This document shows, in pieces, positions 1 to 8,971 of a stretch of 64,000 bases of DNA. A program made the position numbers and the translations under genes. Position 1 is the stretch's first letter, and every line of letters starts with the position of its first letter. Location of the stretch: contig NZ_JAFCME010000006.1 in the NCBI RefSeq assembly GCF_018130065.1, forward strand, positions 124,001 through 188,000, written 5' to 3'. The stretch comes from Bradyrhizobium sp. AUGA SZCCT0158 (GTDB lineage Bacteria > Pseudomonadota > Alphaproteobacteria > Rhizobiales > Xanthobacteraceae). The notes beneath the pieces are model-generated. The model was not told the origin of the DNA. It worked only from the letters and a program-made list of their open reading frames with translations, and did no database searches.

Positions 1-1081
1 CGCGGCTTCGCCGGATCATGTAATTGTCGTAGGTGGCTTCACAGACCTGATGCCACTGATATTGCTCGTTGCGGAACGCCGTCATGGAGTCGTTCAGTGC
101 CTTGAACTTGTCGTTCTTGGCCGCAACCTCCGTAAACAGCTCATTGGTGGCCTTGAAGCAGGCGTCGAGGATGTCGGTCGAGAACGGCCGAAGCTGGGCG
201 CCGGCCGCGACCAGGCGCTTGATCGCCTGCGCGTTGCGCGCGTCATATTTCGCCGTCAGGTCGGCGGCGACCTGTGCGGCCGCGATCGTCATCATGTCCT
301 GATAGACTTTTGGAAGCTCCGCCCACTTCGCCGTGTTGATGTAGAGAAAGCCATTGGCGCAGCCTTCCCACCAGCCGGGATAGTAGTAATAGGGCGCGAC
401 CTTGAGGAAGCCGAGCTTCTCGTCGTCATAAGGGCCGATCCATTCGGCGGCATCGATCGTGCCTTTCTCGAGCGCGGGATAAATATCCCCCGGCGGAATC
501 TGCTGCGGCACCACGCCGATGCGGGCCAGCACCTGCCCGGCCACGCCGCCGACCCGGAATTTCAGACCCTTCAAATCATCGAGCGTCTTGATCTCCTTGC
601 GGAACCAACCGCCCATCTGCGCGGTCGTGTTGCCGAACGGCAGGCCGTAGATGCCGTAGGGCTTGTAGAGGTCGTTCATCAGGTCGAGCCCGCCGCCATA
701 GGCGAGCCAGGCATTCATTTGCCGCGTGTTGAGCCCGAACGGCACGGCAGTGCCGAACGCGAACGCCGGATCCTTGCCGATGTAATAGTAGGACGCGCTG
801 TTCCCCATCTCGACGGTATTGTTGGCCACCGCGTCGAACACTTGAAAGGCCGGCACGATTTCGCCCGGGCCATACACGCTGATCTGGAATTTCTGCTCCG
901 ACAGATCCGCCATGGCCTTGCTGAACATCTCGCACGCGCCATAGAGCGTATCGAGGGATTTTGGGAACGACGTCGTCAGCCGCCAGCGCACGGTTGGAGC
1001 GGACTGTGCGATCGCGGGCGCGCTGACAGCCGTTGCGGCGGCGGCAAGACCGGCGCCCTTGAGAAGGTTCCTGCGGTTCAT
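1..1081 (-). CDS. TRAP transporter substrate-binding protein (DctP/TakP-like), C-terminus off the left edge
   Basis: Periplasmic solute receptor of a tripartite ATP-independent transporter. The frame is open from the ATG at 1081 to the window edge (about 360 codons, so only the last residues are missing). The N-terminus reads MNRRNLLKGAG, a twin-arginine-type signal, with a likely cleavage after APAIAQ. Internal stretches such as PQQIPPGDIYPALEKGTIDA and YYYYPGWWEG are typical of the TakP-like 2-oxoacid/carboxylate-binding branch. It starts 40 bp after the copper amine oxidase stop on the same strand, so co-transcription is plausible. The membrane subunits are not visible and may lie to the left. 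Family is secure; the ligand is not known. Confidence 0.87.
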   Translation of the reverse strand, partial: MNRRNLLKGAGLAAAATAVSAPAIAQSAPTVRWRLTTSFPKSLDTLYGACEMFSKAMADLSEQKFQISVYGPGEIVPAFQVFDAVANNTVEMGNSASYYYIGKDPAFAFGTAVPFGLNTRQMNAWLAYGGGLDLMNDLYKPYGIYGLPFGNTTAQMGGWFRKEIKTLDDLKGLKFRVGGVAGQVLARIGVVPQQIPPGDIYPALEKGTIDAAEWIGPYDDEKLGFLKVAPYYYYPGWWEGCANGFLYINTAKWAELPKVYQDMMTIAAAQVAADLTAKYDARNAQAIKRLVAAGAQLRPFSTDILDACFKATNELFTEVAAKNDKFKALNDSMTAFRNEQYQWHQVCEATYDNYMIRRSR

Positions 1082-1121
1082 GGCCCATCTCCTGTTTGGA
1101 TCGGATGCGAAACCAGTAGTA

Positions 1122-3098
1122 TCAGCCGCAGCACGCCCCCTTCTCCCTGACGTCGCGACTTGCATCGTTGCGGTCAGGCGGCAAATCCATCGCCGGATTC
1201 TCGGCGAAGAAGCCGTTCGGCTTGAGGGCGAACCCAACATATTCGACCGGCATGACCGGAAAATCCTCGGGCCGGCAGACATGGGTAGCGCCAAAAGTGT
1301 GCCAGACCACGATGTCCTCGTTTTCGATTCCGCGGTTCTGCGCCACGTATTTCGGCAGACCGTCGCCGCCGGCGTGCTGGTTCGGAAATTCTCCGCTGGC
1401 ATAACGTTCGTCGGGCGTATAGCGCGTGACCCAGAGGTGCTTGGTCGCAAAGCCGCCGCGCGCGGTCATGTAACAGTTCTCCTGCGCCAGCATGACCGGC
1501 GCTGCATGCGCCAGCAGCTTGTACCCGGTCGGCCCGCCGACGCTGTTGGTCTGGTTGGGGTTGATGATCTTCCAGTAGCGCCCGGTGCGGCCGTCGGCTT
1601 CGCGGGCCGCATCCTGTTCGCGCGCGAGCGTTCGCGCTGAGGTGTCGAACACGTTGCCGTACGGATTGTCCTTCCCAAATGGCCGCGGCTTGAACTCATG
1701 CTCGGTGACGCTGTTGCGCTCGCCATCGACCATCATGTGCAGGCGTGCGTTGAAGAAATGCTGGTGCGTCGGACCGCCCAGCCCTTCCGCGACCATGCCG
1801 CCCCAGGGATAGGGTTGGCCGGGCGCCACCGCCGCGGTCTGGATAATGCCGGTCAGCTTGACTTCGAGCTGGATCGAGCCGTCCTGATAAAAGTACCAGT
1901 AGAAACCGTAATCGTAATTGCCCACGGTCGTGAAGAACGAGATCACGAGACGGCGGGAACGCCGCACCTCAAAGGTCTCGTTGCGGAATTCATAGTGCTT
2001 CCAGAGGATGCCGTAGTCCTCCTCGTGCAGGCAGATCGCGTTCTTCATGACAGACGGCTTGCCGTAATCGTCGGCGACCGGAACGTCGAAATAATAGATG
2101 TGCCCAAGGCAGTCACAGCCAAGCTCCAGCGCATTGGCGAGCTTGCCCAGACCGTACTCACCGGCGTCGAACGCGCACTTCCAGAAATGGTTCGCGGTCG
2201 GATCGGCGTAGGGCACGATCATGTCGGATACGCTCGCCCGATAGATGATCGGCCGCTCGCGTCCGCTGTCGTTGAAGCCGATCTGATGCAGCACGAGGCC
2301 TTCGCGTGCGGTCCAGCCGACGCGGAACGACCAGTTCTGCCAGGAAACCTTCCAACCCTCGACGGAGAAACCGGGACCGTCTTTCTGCACGATGTCGAGC
2401 GGCTTGACATCCTCGCGCATTTTCGGGATCAACGCGCGATCATAGTTGCGCGATCGCTTCGGGATCGGAACGATTTCCGGCTCGTCGACGAGCTGGACGA
2501 CCTTGTCCTCGATCAGATCGACCAGCGCGACCACGCCCTCGATCGGATGGGCATAGCCATTGTCCTTGATATCGCGGCGCCAAAAGGAAACCCCACTGAC
2601 AAGCCTGCGGCCCTTCTCGACGTCGCGGTCGAAATAACCGGCGGAGAACGGGTCGACCTGGACCAACTCGATATCTTCGTCGGTCAGCCCGCGACGCTTC
2701 ATCGCGTGTCGCCATCCGGCATCCCGCTTGACGATGTCGCCGACCTTGAACACCTCCTCGATCGTGACCGGGGGCTGGCCATAAGGATGCGCCTTGGTCG
2801 GATGCTCCCGCCATGCCGTCACCTGCCGTGACCCGAGATCGACGGTCGCGACATGGGTCGCCCCGGTCTTGCAGTCGAACAGCGTGACCGCCGCCTGCCT
2901 CGGCAAATTGGTGCCTGATGTCCAACCCAGGATGTCGGCCTTGGCCGGTTCCTCAAGCTGGACGTGGGAGAAGCGGGTATCCGGACCAAGTTGCTTGGCG
3001 GCCCGCAGCAGATCGGAGGCCAGTATCACCTCAGCCTCGCTGAGTGGATCGAGGGGATGCGTGACGGCCGTACCGGCCGGTTCTCTCGTCAGGTCCAT
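1122..3098 (-). CDS. Copper-containing primary amine oxidase (tyramine/phenethylamine oxidase type)
   Basis: Oxidatively deaminates primary amines to aldehyde, ammonia and hydrogen peroxide. The 658-residue length is normal for the family. Visible active-site elements: the topaquinone precursor Tyr395 in TTVGNYDYG, the catalytic base Asp311 in CAFDAGEYG, and copper ligands His445 and His447 in THQHFF plus His606 in TFGATHVCRPEDFPVMP. The start at 3098 was chosen because AAGGTG lies just upstream; the frame stays open further upstream but without family similarity. No signal peptide is seen, so it is probably cytoplasmic. It is divergent from a FeaR-like AraC gene, and an aldehyde dehydrogenase follows beyond that, matching the E. 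coli tynA-feaR-feaB logic. Substrate is inferred, not shown. Confidence 0.95.
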   Translation of the reverse strand: MDLTREPAGTAVTHPLDPLSEAEVILASDLLRAAKQLGPDTRFSHVQLEEPAKADILGWTSGTNLPRQAAVTLFDCKTGATHVATVDLGSRQVTAWREHPTKAHPYGQPPVTIEEVFKVGDIVKRDAGWRHAMKRRGLTDEDIELVQVDPFSAGYFDRDVEKGRRLVSGVSFWRRDIKDNGYAHPIEGVVALVDLIEDKVVQLVDEPEIVPIPKRSRNYDRALIPKMREDVKPLDIVQKDGPGFSVEGWKVSWQNWSFRVGWTAREGLVLHQIGFNDSGRERPIIYRASVSDMIVPYADPTANHFWKCAFDAGEYGLGKLANALELGCDCLGHIYYFDVPVADDYGKPSVMKNAICLHEEDYGILWKHYEFRNETFEVRRSRRLVISFFTTVGNYDYGFYWYFYQDGSIQLEVKLTGIIQTAAVAPGQPYPWGGMVAEGLGGPTHQHFFNARLHMMVDGERNSVTEHEFKPRPFGKDNPYGNVFDTSARTLAREQDAAREADGRTGRYWKIINPNQTNSVGGPTGYKLLAHAAPVMLAQENCYMTARGGFATKHLWVTRYTPDERYASGEFPNQHAGGDGLPKYVAQNRGIENEDIVVWHTFGATHVCRPEDFPVMPVEYVGFALKPNGFFAENPAMDLPPDRNDASRDVREKGACCG

Positions 3099-3238
3099 AT
3101 TCACACCTTGCAGCATTGGACCGCACGTTAGGGTAACCAGGGTGCACCGTCTTGAATGAACCTGCCAGCTTTTCGACCTTGCCAGCCGGCCCGAATTCGG
3201 GCGACGGTGAGCTATCACCCTGTGGAACCGCATCCGCG

Positions 3239-4192
3239 ATGCCGATCAGCGTCTCGACAGACCAAATCCACCCCGCCGAACGCCAGGCGTTCTGGACCGA
3301 GTCGATCTGTCGATCATTCGCCCATATCGAGACCAGGCCGATCGGCCCGACGCGGGTCAGCGGTCACTTCGAGTTCGTGGAACTCGGAAGCGTCAAGCTC
3401 GTGCGTTTCGACAGCAGCCCGCAATGCTACAGCCGCGACGCAAGGCTCGTGAGCAAGGCGGGCTCGGACGAATTCATGTTCGATTTTCAGCGTCGCGGCC
3501 GAAGCTCGATGGCGCAGGCCGGTAACGAAGGCACGATCGAGCCGGGATATGGCGTACTCTATGACGCGCGGCGGCCGTTCGAGGACCGGCTCGATGGACC
3601 CGAACAGCGTTCCGAAGTGCTGATCGCAACGGTTCCCGCCGCGACGCTGCTCCGGATGTTTCCGCAGGCCGAGCGGCTATGCGCGAGACCCGTCCCTCTG
3701 TCCGGCGCCATCGCGCGCTCGATCGCGGCGTTCATTCGCGCTGCCATCCGTCTGTCGGATGCGCGGCCAGGCCAGCACGAAACGGATATCGTGGCTTATC
3801 TGTCGACCCTGCTGCGCCTCGCAACCGGTGACGACCACGGGCTTACCCGCACTGAGCTATTCGGCCTGATCGACACTTATCTGAGAGGCAACATCGCGGC
3901 GAATCGACCGGCCCCGGCGATTGCGGCCGCATTCGGCGTATCGGAACGAACCTTCCATCGTGTCTTTGCCGACCAGCAAACGACGTTTGAACGCCACGTG
4001 CTCCAGCTGCGTGTCGATCACTTTCGAGACCTGCTGCAGCAACCTGCCCTGTCGCAAACTTCAATTGCGGCGCTCGCCATGCTGTGCGGTTTCGCTGACG
4101 GCGCGCACGCGACCCGGACGTTCAGGAGTTTCTTTGGCGTCACGCCGCGGGATTTCCGCGGCGCGATGTCAGCCCAAACTCAGATCGGATAA
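3239..4192 (+). CDS. AraC-family regulator with AraC_binding_2-type N-terminus (FeaR-like)
   Basis: Transcription factor with an N-terminal ligand-sensing half and a C-terminal double helix-turn-helix; the C-terminus (AIAAAFGVSERTFHRVFAD ... LCGFADGAHATRTFRSFFG) is the classical AraC DNA-binding signature. Two upstream TTG codons (3152, 3179) are in frame; I prefer ATG 3239 because similarity-like sequence starts there (ERQAFWTESICRSF). It is divergent from the amine oxidase gene across about 140 bp and its 3' end overlaps the convergent aldehyde dehydrogenase by 13 bp. By analogy with FeaR it probably activates amine oxidase and aldehyde dehydrogenase in response to an amine or aldehyde. Start codon uncertain. 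Confidence 0.88.
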   Translation: MPISVSTDQIHPAERQAFWTESICRSFAHIETRPIGPTRVSGHFEFVELGSVKLVRFDSSPQCYSRDARLVSKAGSDEFMFDFQRRGRSSMAQAGNEGTIEPGYGVLYDARRPFEDRLDGPEQRSEVLIATVPAATLLRMFPQAERLCARPVPLSGAIARSIAAFIRAAIRLSDARPGQHETDIVAYLSTLLRLATGDDHGLTRTELFGLIDTYLRGNIAANRPAPAIAAAFGVSERTFHRVFADQQTTFERHVLQLRVDHFRDLLQQPALSQTSIAALAMLCGFADGAHATRTFRSFFGVTPRDFRGAMSAQTQIG

Positions 4193-5631
4193 TGCTGCGG
4201 GCCGGTCTCGATGGTGATCCAGCGCAATTCGGTGAATTCGGCGATGCCTGCCTTGCCGCCGAAACGGCCATAACCGGACGCCTTCGTACCGCCGAACGGC
4301 ATTTGCGCTTCGTCGTGTACGGTCGGGCCATTGACATGACAAATGCCCGACTCGATCCGCTTGGCGACCTCCATGGCGCGGGCGATATCGCGGCCGAACA
4401 CCGCCGCTGACAATCCATATTCGGTGTCGTTCGCGACCCGCACCGCCTCATCCACACTGTTCACGCGCACGATGCTGACCACTGGACCGAACGATTCCTC
4501 GCCATAGATCCGCATGACAGAGGTGACGTGATCGAGCACGGTGGCCGACATCAACGTCCCCTCCGACCGGCCGCCGGCCACAACGCGCGCGCCCTTAGCT
4601 ACCGCGTCCTTGATCAGACCCTGGATGCGGTCGACGGCATCAGCGCCGATCAGCGACCCCAGCGGCGTGCCGCCCTTGCGCGGGTCGCCCGCCACCAGCG
4701 AGTCGGCCTTGGTCGCCAGCTTGGCGACGAAGGCGTCGGCGACCTTGTTGTCGAGCACGATCCGCTCCGTCGACATGCAGATCTGTCCCTGGTTCATGAA
4801 CGCGCCGAAAGCGGCGGCGGCGACCGCGGCATCGATATCCGCATCATCAAGCACGATCAGCGGCGCCTTGCCGCCGAGCTCGAGCAGGGCCGGCTTGAGA
4901 TACTTTGCTGCCGTCTGGGCGATGATGCGGCCGACGCGGGTCGAGCCAGTGAAGTTGATGCGGCGGACCGCCGGATGCGCAATCAGGGCCTCGATCAGAT
5001 CAGGCGCATCTTCCGGCGCGTTGGTGATGACGTTGACCACGCCGGGCGGCAATCCCGCATCGCGCAGGCACTCTGCGATCAAACGGTGGGTGCCCGGACA
5101 GATTTCCGAGGCCTTCAGAATAACCGTGTTTCCGCATGCGAGCGGCAACGCCACGGCGCGGACGCCGAGGATCACGGGCGCGTTCCAGGGCGCGATGCTG
5201 AGCACGACGCCGGCCGGCTGCCGGACCGCCATCGCGATGCAGCCCGGCTTGTCCGACGGGATCACCTCGCCCGAAATCTGCGTCGTCATGGCGGCGGCTT
5301 CGCGCAGCATCCCCGCTGCAAGCATCACATTGAACCCGGCCCAACCGGCGGTAGCACCCGTTTCAGTCGCCATCAGTTCGATGAACTGCGCCGTCTTGGC
5401 TTCGAGCGCGTCGGCCGCCTTGAGCAAAATCTTTCGGCGCAGGCCCGGCCCGGTCGCCGACCACGCCGGAAACGCGGCCGCGGCTGCATCGGCCGCGCGT
5501 TTGGCATCGGATATCTGCGCGGCGGAAGCGCGGGTAGCGACTTCGCCCGTGATGGGGTTGAGGCGATCGAACGTGACGCCGTCAACAGCCTGAACGTCCT
5601 GGTTTTCGAGCAGCAGACTGATCTGGTTCAT
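4180..5631 (-). CDS. Aldehyde dehydrogenase, vanillin/salicylaldehyde dehydrogenase-like
   Basis: NAD(P)-dependent oxidation of an aldehyde to an acid. 483 residues, full length for the superfamily. The catalytic Cys285 sits in NQGQICMSTERI, the general base Glu251 in LLELGGKAP and the oxyanion Asn149 in APWN. The C-terminal RWITIETGPQHYPI is typical of aromatic aldehyde dehydrogenases (vanillin/salicylaldehyde type). A good ribosome site (ggaggatcacgcc) precedes the ATG. It is the last gene of the run starting with the ABC binding protein at 10198, and would remove the aldehyde produced by the neighbouring amine oxidase. Exact aldehyde unknown. Confidence 0.94.
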   Translation of the reverse strand: MNQISLLLENQDVQAVDGVTFDRLNPITGEVATRASAAQISDAKRAADAAAAAFPAWSATGPGLRRKILLKAADALEAKTAQFIELMATETGATAGWAGFNVMLAAGMLREAAAMTTQISGEVIPSDKPGCIAMAVRQPAGVVLSIAPWNAPVILGVRAVALPLACGNTVILKASEICPGTHRLIAECLRDAGLPPGVVNVITNAPEDAPDLIEALIAHPAVRRINFTGSTRVGRIIAQTAAKYLKPALLELGGKAPLIVLDDADIDAAVAAAAFGAFMNQGQICMSTERIVLDNKVADAFVAKLATKADSLVAGDPRKGGTPLGSLIGADAVDRIQGLIKDAVAKGARVVAGGRSEGTLMSATVLDHVTSVMRIYGEESFGPVVSIVRVNSVDEAVRVANDTEYGLSAAVFGRDIARAMEVAKRIESGICHVNGPTVHDEAQMPFGGTKASGYGRFGGKAGIAEFTELRWITIETGPQHYPI

Positions 5632-5670
5632 GGCGTGATCCTCCGTGTTTTCAGGTTATTTTCGTGAATT

Positions 5671-6396
5671 TCAAACCGCGCTTGCGACAATTCCGCCGAG
5701 ATAGGCGCGCTGTACGGCATCGTTGGACATCAGCTCGGTCCCCGTGCCGCTGCCGGTGATCTTGCCGTTCTCGATGAGATAGCCGCGATCGGCGATGGCG
5801 AGGCTTTCGCGCGCGTTCTGTTCGACCAGCAGCAGGCCGACGCCGCTCTCGCGCACCTTGCGCAGGCTTGCGAACAATTCGCGCACCAATAGCGGCGACA
5901 GGCCGAGCGAGGGCTCGTCCAGCAGAAGAACGTCCGGATTGGACATCAGCGCGCGGCCGATCGCGACCATCTGCTGTTCGCCGCCGCTCATGGTCCGCAC
6001 CGTCTGTCCGAGCCGTTCGCCGAGGCGCGGAAACAGCGCCAGCACCCGCTCCCGCCGCGCCGCCTCCCCGTCACGGGCGCGCTTCGGATTGGCGCCGAGC
6101 AACAGGTTTTCCGCGACCGTCAGATCAGCAAAGATGCCGCGGCCTTCCGGCACCAGCGCCAGACCTGCCTCGACGATCTCATGCGCCGGAAGACCTGCGA
6201 TATCGCGCCCCGAAAGCGTGACGCGCTTGCCGGGCAAGCAGGCCACGATGCCGGCGATGGCCTTCAGCAGAGAGGTCTTCCCCGCGCCATTGGCGCCGAG
6301 GATGACGACGATTTCGCTGCGACCCACGCTCAAGCCGGCATCCGTCAGCGCCCGGTGCTGGCCATAGGCGACGCTGATGTCCGCGACCTCAAGCAT
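5671..6396 (-). CDS. Branched-chain-type ABC transporter ATPase, LivF-like
   Basis: Cytoplasmic ATP-hydrolysing subunit of a HAAT/Liv-family importer. Walker A GANGAGKT, signature MSGGEQQMVAIGRAL, Walker B VLLLDEPSLGLSP and the switch histidine replaced by LLLVEQNA, the normal LivF form. The frame opens further upstream, but the ATG at 6396 starts the conserved MLEVADISVAYG and overlaps the stop of the preceding livG-like gene by 8 bp (translational coupling). In this operon it would energise uptake of an amine or aromatic compound, not necessarily branched-chain amino acids. Confidence 0.94.
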   Translation of the reverse strand: MLEVADISVAYGQHRALTDAGLSVGRSEIVVILGANGAGKTSLLKAIAGIVACLPGKRVTLSGRDIAGLPAHEIVEAGLALVPEGRGIFADLTVAENLLLGANPKRARDGEAARRERVLALFPRLGERLGQTVRTMSGGEQQMVAIGRALMSNPDVLLLDEPSLGLSPLLVRELFASLRKVRESGVGLLLVEQNARESLAIADRGYLIENGKITGSGTGTELMSNDAVQRAYLGGIVASAV

Positions 6397-7132
6397 CTGC
6401 TGGCGCTCCCAGGTAGGCCTCGATGACGGCGGGATCTGACAGCACCTTGTCCGGCGTCCCCTCGGCAATCTTCCGGCCGCTGTTCATGACCACGCAGCGA
6501 TCGCAAAGCGAGCGGATCGCGTCCATGACGTGTTCAACTAGCAGGATCGACAAACCCTCCTCTTTCAACGAGCGGATCAGTGCGATGCCGATCAAAAGCT
6601 CGGAAGGATTGAGTCCGGCCAGCCATTCGTCGAGCAGCAGAAGCCGCGGCTTCAGCGCCAGCGCGCGCGCCAGCTCAAGGCGCTTGCGGTCGATATAGGT
6701 CAGCTCGGTCGCCATGCGTTGATCGGAGTCTTTCAATCCGACCCGCTCCAGCAACCGGATGGCGGCAGCGTCCATTTCGCCGCGTGCGAAGCGTGCCGGA
6801 TGAAAAGCGAGACCCGCCCTGACATTCTCGGCACAGTTCATGCCGTCGAGCACGCGCACCAGCTGGAAGGTTCGCCCTAACCCCAGGCGCGCAATGCGAT
6901 GCGTCGCCATCCCCGCAATGTCGTGCCCGGCGAAGTGGATCGCGCCGGAATCCGGACGCAGCACGCCCGAGACGAGATTGAGCGCGGTGGTCTTTCCTGA
7001 TCCGTTTGGCCCCAGCAGCCCAACGATCTCGCCGGACCCAACCGTCATATCCAGCCCATTGACCGCAACAAGGCCGCCGAACGCCCGGACCAAGCCTTTG
7101 ATGTCGAGAACGGTTGAGCCTGCGGCCGTCAT
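6389..7132 (-). CDS. Branched-chain-type ABC transporter ATPase, LivG-like
   Basis: Second ATPase subunit of the Liv-type importer, 247 residues. Walker A GPNGSGKT; the signature region is LTYIDRKRLELARALA, the divergent form usual in LivG proteins. Walker B reads LLLLDEWLAGLNPSE: a tryptophan stands where LivG proteins normally have proline after the catalytic Glu. LLVEHVMDAIRSLCDR supplies the switch histidine. The start overlaps the permease stop by 4 bp and its end overlaps livF by 8 bp, so the genes form one tightly coupled operon. Confidence 0.94.
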   Translation of the reverse strand: MTAAGSTVLDIKGLVRAFGGLVAVNGLDMTVGSGEIVGLLGPNGSGKTTALNLVSGVLRPDSGAIHFAGHDIAGMATHRIARLGLGRTFQLVRVLDGMNCAENVRAGLAFHPARFARGEMDAAAIRLLERVGLKDSDQRMATELTYIDRKRLELARALALKPRLLLLDEWLAGLNPSELLIGIALIRSLKEEGLSILLVEHVMDAIRSLCDRCVVMNSGRKIAEGTPDKVLSDPAVIEAYLGAPADA

Positions 7133-8076
7133 GCCTTGGCCCCTTGCTCAACGCGCTGTGGCCGCCACTGCCGCCGGAAATTGTCCCACAGGCCGACGAC
7201 GCCGGCGGGCAGCGCGTACACGATCAACAGGAAGATGACTCCCATGATCAGCGTCGAGGCGGTCGGAAACCGCGCCGCCAGGAACTCGAACAGCAACGTC
7301 AATGGAATGGCGCCGAGCGCCGGCCCCCACAGCCGGTGCGCGCCGCCCAGCAGCGCCATGATTACGACTTCGAAGGAAATCGTGGCGTTGAAGGCGATCG
7401 ACGGCTCGATGTAGGTCCAGCGCGGCGCCATGATCGCGCCGACCAGCGTCATGAACACGGCGCTGATCGTGAACAGCGTCACCTTGGCGACGGTGACGTT
7501 GATCCCGCAATGCTTGGCGACGGTTTCGTCCTCGCCGATGATGCGCAGCGCAAAACCGAGCCGCGAGCGCGCGATCAGCCAGCCGATCACGAACACCGCG
7601 ACCGCCAGCACGAGAAGCTGCCAGTAGATGTCCTTCTGGGTGATGTCGACGAACACGTAACGGCCGAGCACGCGGGACTTGTTGACTTCGAACCAGATCA
7701 CGAGCTGGCGAATGAGTTCGGCCAGCCCGAACGTGAAGATCACGAAATGCAGGCCGCTGAGCCGCAGCGTCGAAAGGCCCACGACAACGGCCATCACGGC
7801 GCCGATCGCGGTCGCGATCAGCAGCACCAGTGGCCAGTGCAGCAGCTCGCCGAGCACCGCCACCGTATAGGCCCCGACCCCGAAAAACGCTGTCGTCGCC
7901 AGCGAGACATAACGTGTCGGTCCGGAGAACAGGCCCCATGCGGTCGCCAGCACGGTGAATTGCAAAAGCCCGATCGCGAGTGCGAGGTAATAGGCATCGA
8001 CGTACGTCGGCAGCAGCGCCAGCACGGCAAGACCAGCACAGGCCGCGAGCGCGGCGGCAAGGCGCATTGCGCTCAT
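7129..8076 (-). CDS. Branched-chain-type ABC transporter permease, LivM-like
   Basis: Inner-membrane permease, 315 residues, with many hydrophobic segments (for example LLPTYVDAYYLALAIGLLQF near the N-terminus) and the conserved LivM loop GFALRIIGEDETVAKHCGIN that contacts the ATPase. Four-base overlaps with both neighbours mark it as part of the Liv operon. The loop EIG/ED variant is ordinary. It would pair with the LivH-like permease to form the channel. Substrate is inferred from the surrounding amine catabolic genes only. Confidence 0.93.
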   Translation of the reverse strand: MSAMRLAAALAACAGLAVLALLPTYVDAYYLALAIGLLQFTVLATAWGLFSGPTRYVSLATTAFFGVGAYTVAVLGELLHWPLVLLIATAIGAVMAVVVGLSTLRLSGLHFVIFTFGLAELIRQLVIWFEVNKSRVLGRYVFVDITQKDIYWQLLVLAVAVFVIGWLIARSRLGFALRIIGEDETVAKHCGINVTVAKVTLFTISAVFMTLVGAIMAPRWTYIEPSIAFNATISFEVVIMALLGGAHRLWGPALGAIPLTLLFEFLAARFPTASTLIMGVIFLLIVYALPAGVVGLWDNFRRQWRPQRVEQGAKA

Positions 8077-8942
8077 CGCTGTGCCCTCCCGAACAGGCCG
8101 GCGGGCTTGACCAGCAGCACGCCCAGGAACAGCGCGAAATTCACCGCCAGTGTCAGGCCCGGATCGACGAAGGTCGCGACCAGCGATTCACTCAAGCCCA
8201 GCGCCAGCCCGGCGACGAGACAGCCGAGCAGATTGCCGACACCGCCCATGACAACCACGATCAGCGCCTTCATGGTGAAGATCACGCCCGATGACGCGCT
8301 GAATGTCAGGAACATGCTGATCAGGACGCCGGCCGCCGCCACCAGCGCCCCGCCAAGCGCGAAGGCAAACGCGGAAGTCCTGACCACATCGATCGCGACC
8401 AGCTGCGCGGCCATCGGATCGACCGCAACCGCGCGGATGGATGTGCCAAGCCGGGTGCGCGTCAGCGCCAGATACAGTGCAAGCCCGACGGCAACCGCGA
8501 GACCGAACGCGATCAGCCGGTTCAATGCGAGGATTTCACCGAACAGGCTGACCGGGATCGCCAGGAAGGAGTAGCTGAAGTACGCGCCGCCGAACATCGA
8601 CAGCATGATGCCCTGCACGATGAACATCATGCCGAAGGTCGCCAGGATGCTGTCGACTTCGAGTGCGCCCCGCGTCCTTGCCCGGCGCACCAGTGGCGTG
8701 AGCAGGACGCGGTACAGCAACAGGCTCACGCCGAAGCCGGCGGGAATGACAAGCGCCAGTCCAAGCAACGGGTTCAATGCCCATCCCGTGAACAGCCAGT
8801 AGGAGGAAAAGGCTGCCGCGACGAGAAACTCGCCGTAGGACAGGTTCATGATCCGCGCCACGCCATATTGGAGCGTCAGCCCCATGGCGATCAGCGCGTA
8901 CATGCCACCGAGCATCAGGCCGGTGAAGATGGCGTTCGTCAT
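8073..8942 (-). CDS. Branched-chain-type ABC transporter permease, LivH-like
   Basis: Inner-membrane permease of 289 residues. The N-terminus MTNAIFTGLMLGGMYALIAM and the loop TRLGTSIRAVAVDPMAAQLV are typical of LivH proteins, as is the C-terminal block containing VVMGGVGNLLGCLVAG. It overlaps the LivM-like gene by 4 bp and follows the binding-protein gene by 29 bp. Together with the other Liv genes this gives a complete importer: receptor, two permeases and two ATPases. Confidence 0.93.
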   Translation of the reverse strand: MTNAIFTGLMLGGMYALIAMGLTLQYGVARIMNLSYGEFLVAAAFSSYWLFTGWALNPLLGLALVIPAGFGVSLLLYRVLLTPLVRRARTRGALEVDSILATFGMMFIVQGIMLSMFGGAYFSYSFLAIPVSLFGEILALNRLIAFGLAVAVGLALYLALTRTRLGTSIRAVAVDPMAAQLVAIDVVRTSAFAFALGGALVAAAGVLISMFLTFSASSGVIFTMKALIVVVMGGVGNLLGCLVAGLALGLSESLVATFVDPGLTLAVNFALFLGVLLVKPAGLFGRAQR

Positions 8943-8971
8943 TGCTCAGTGCCGTCTGGACCAATCGCCGA

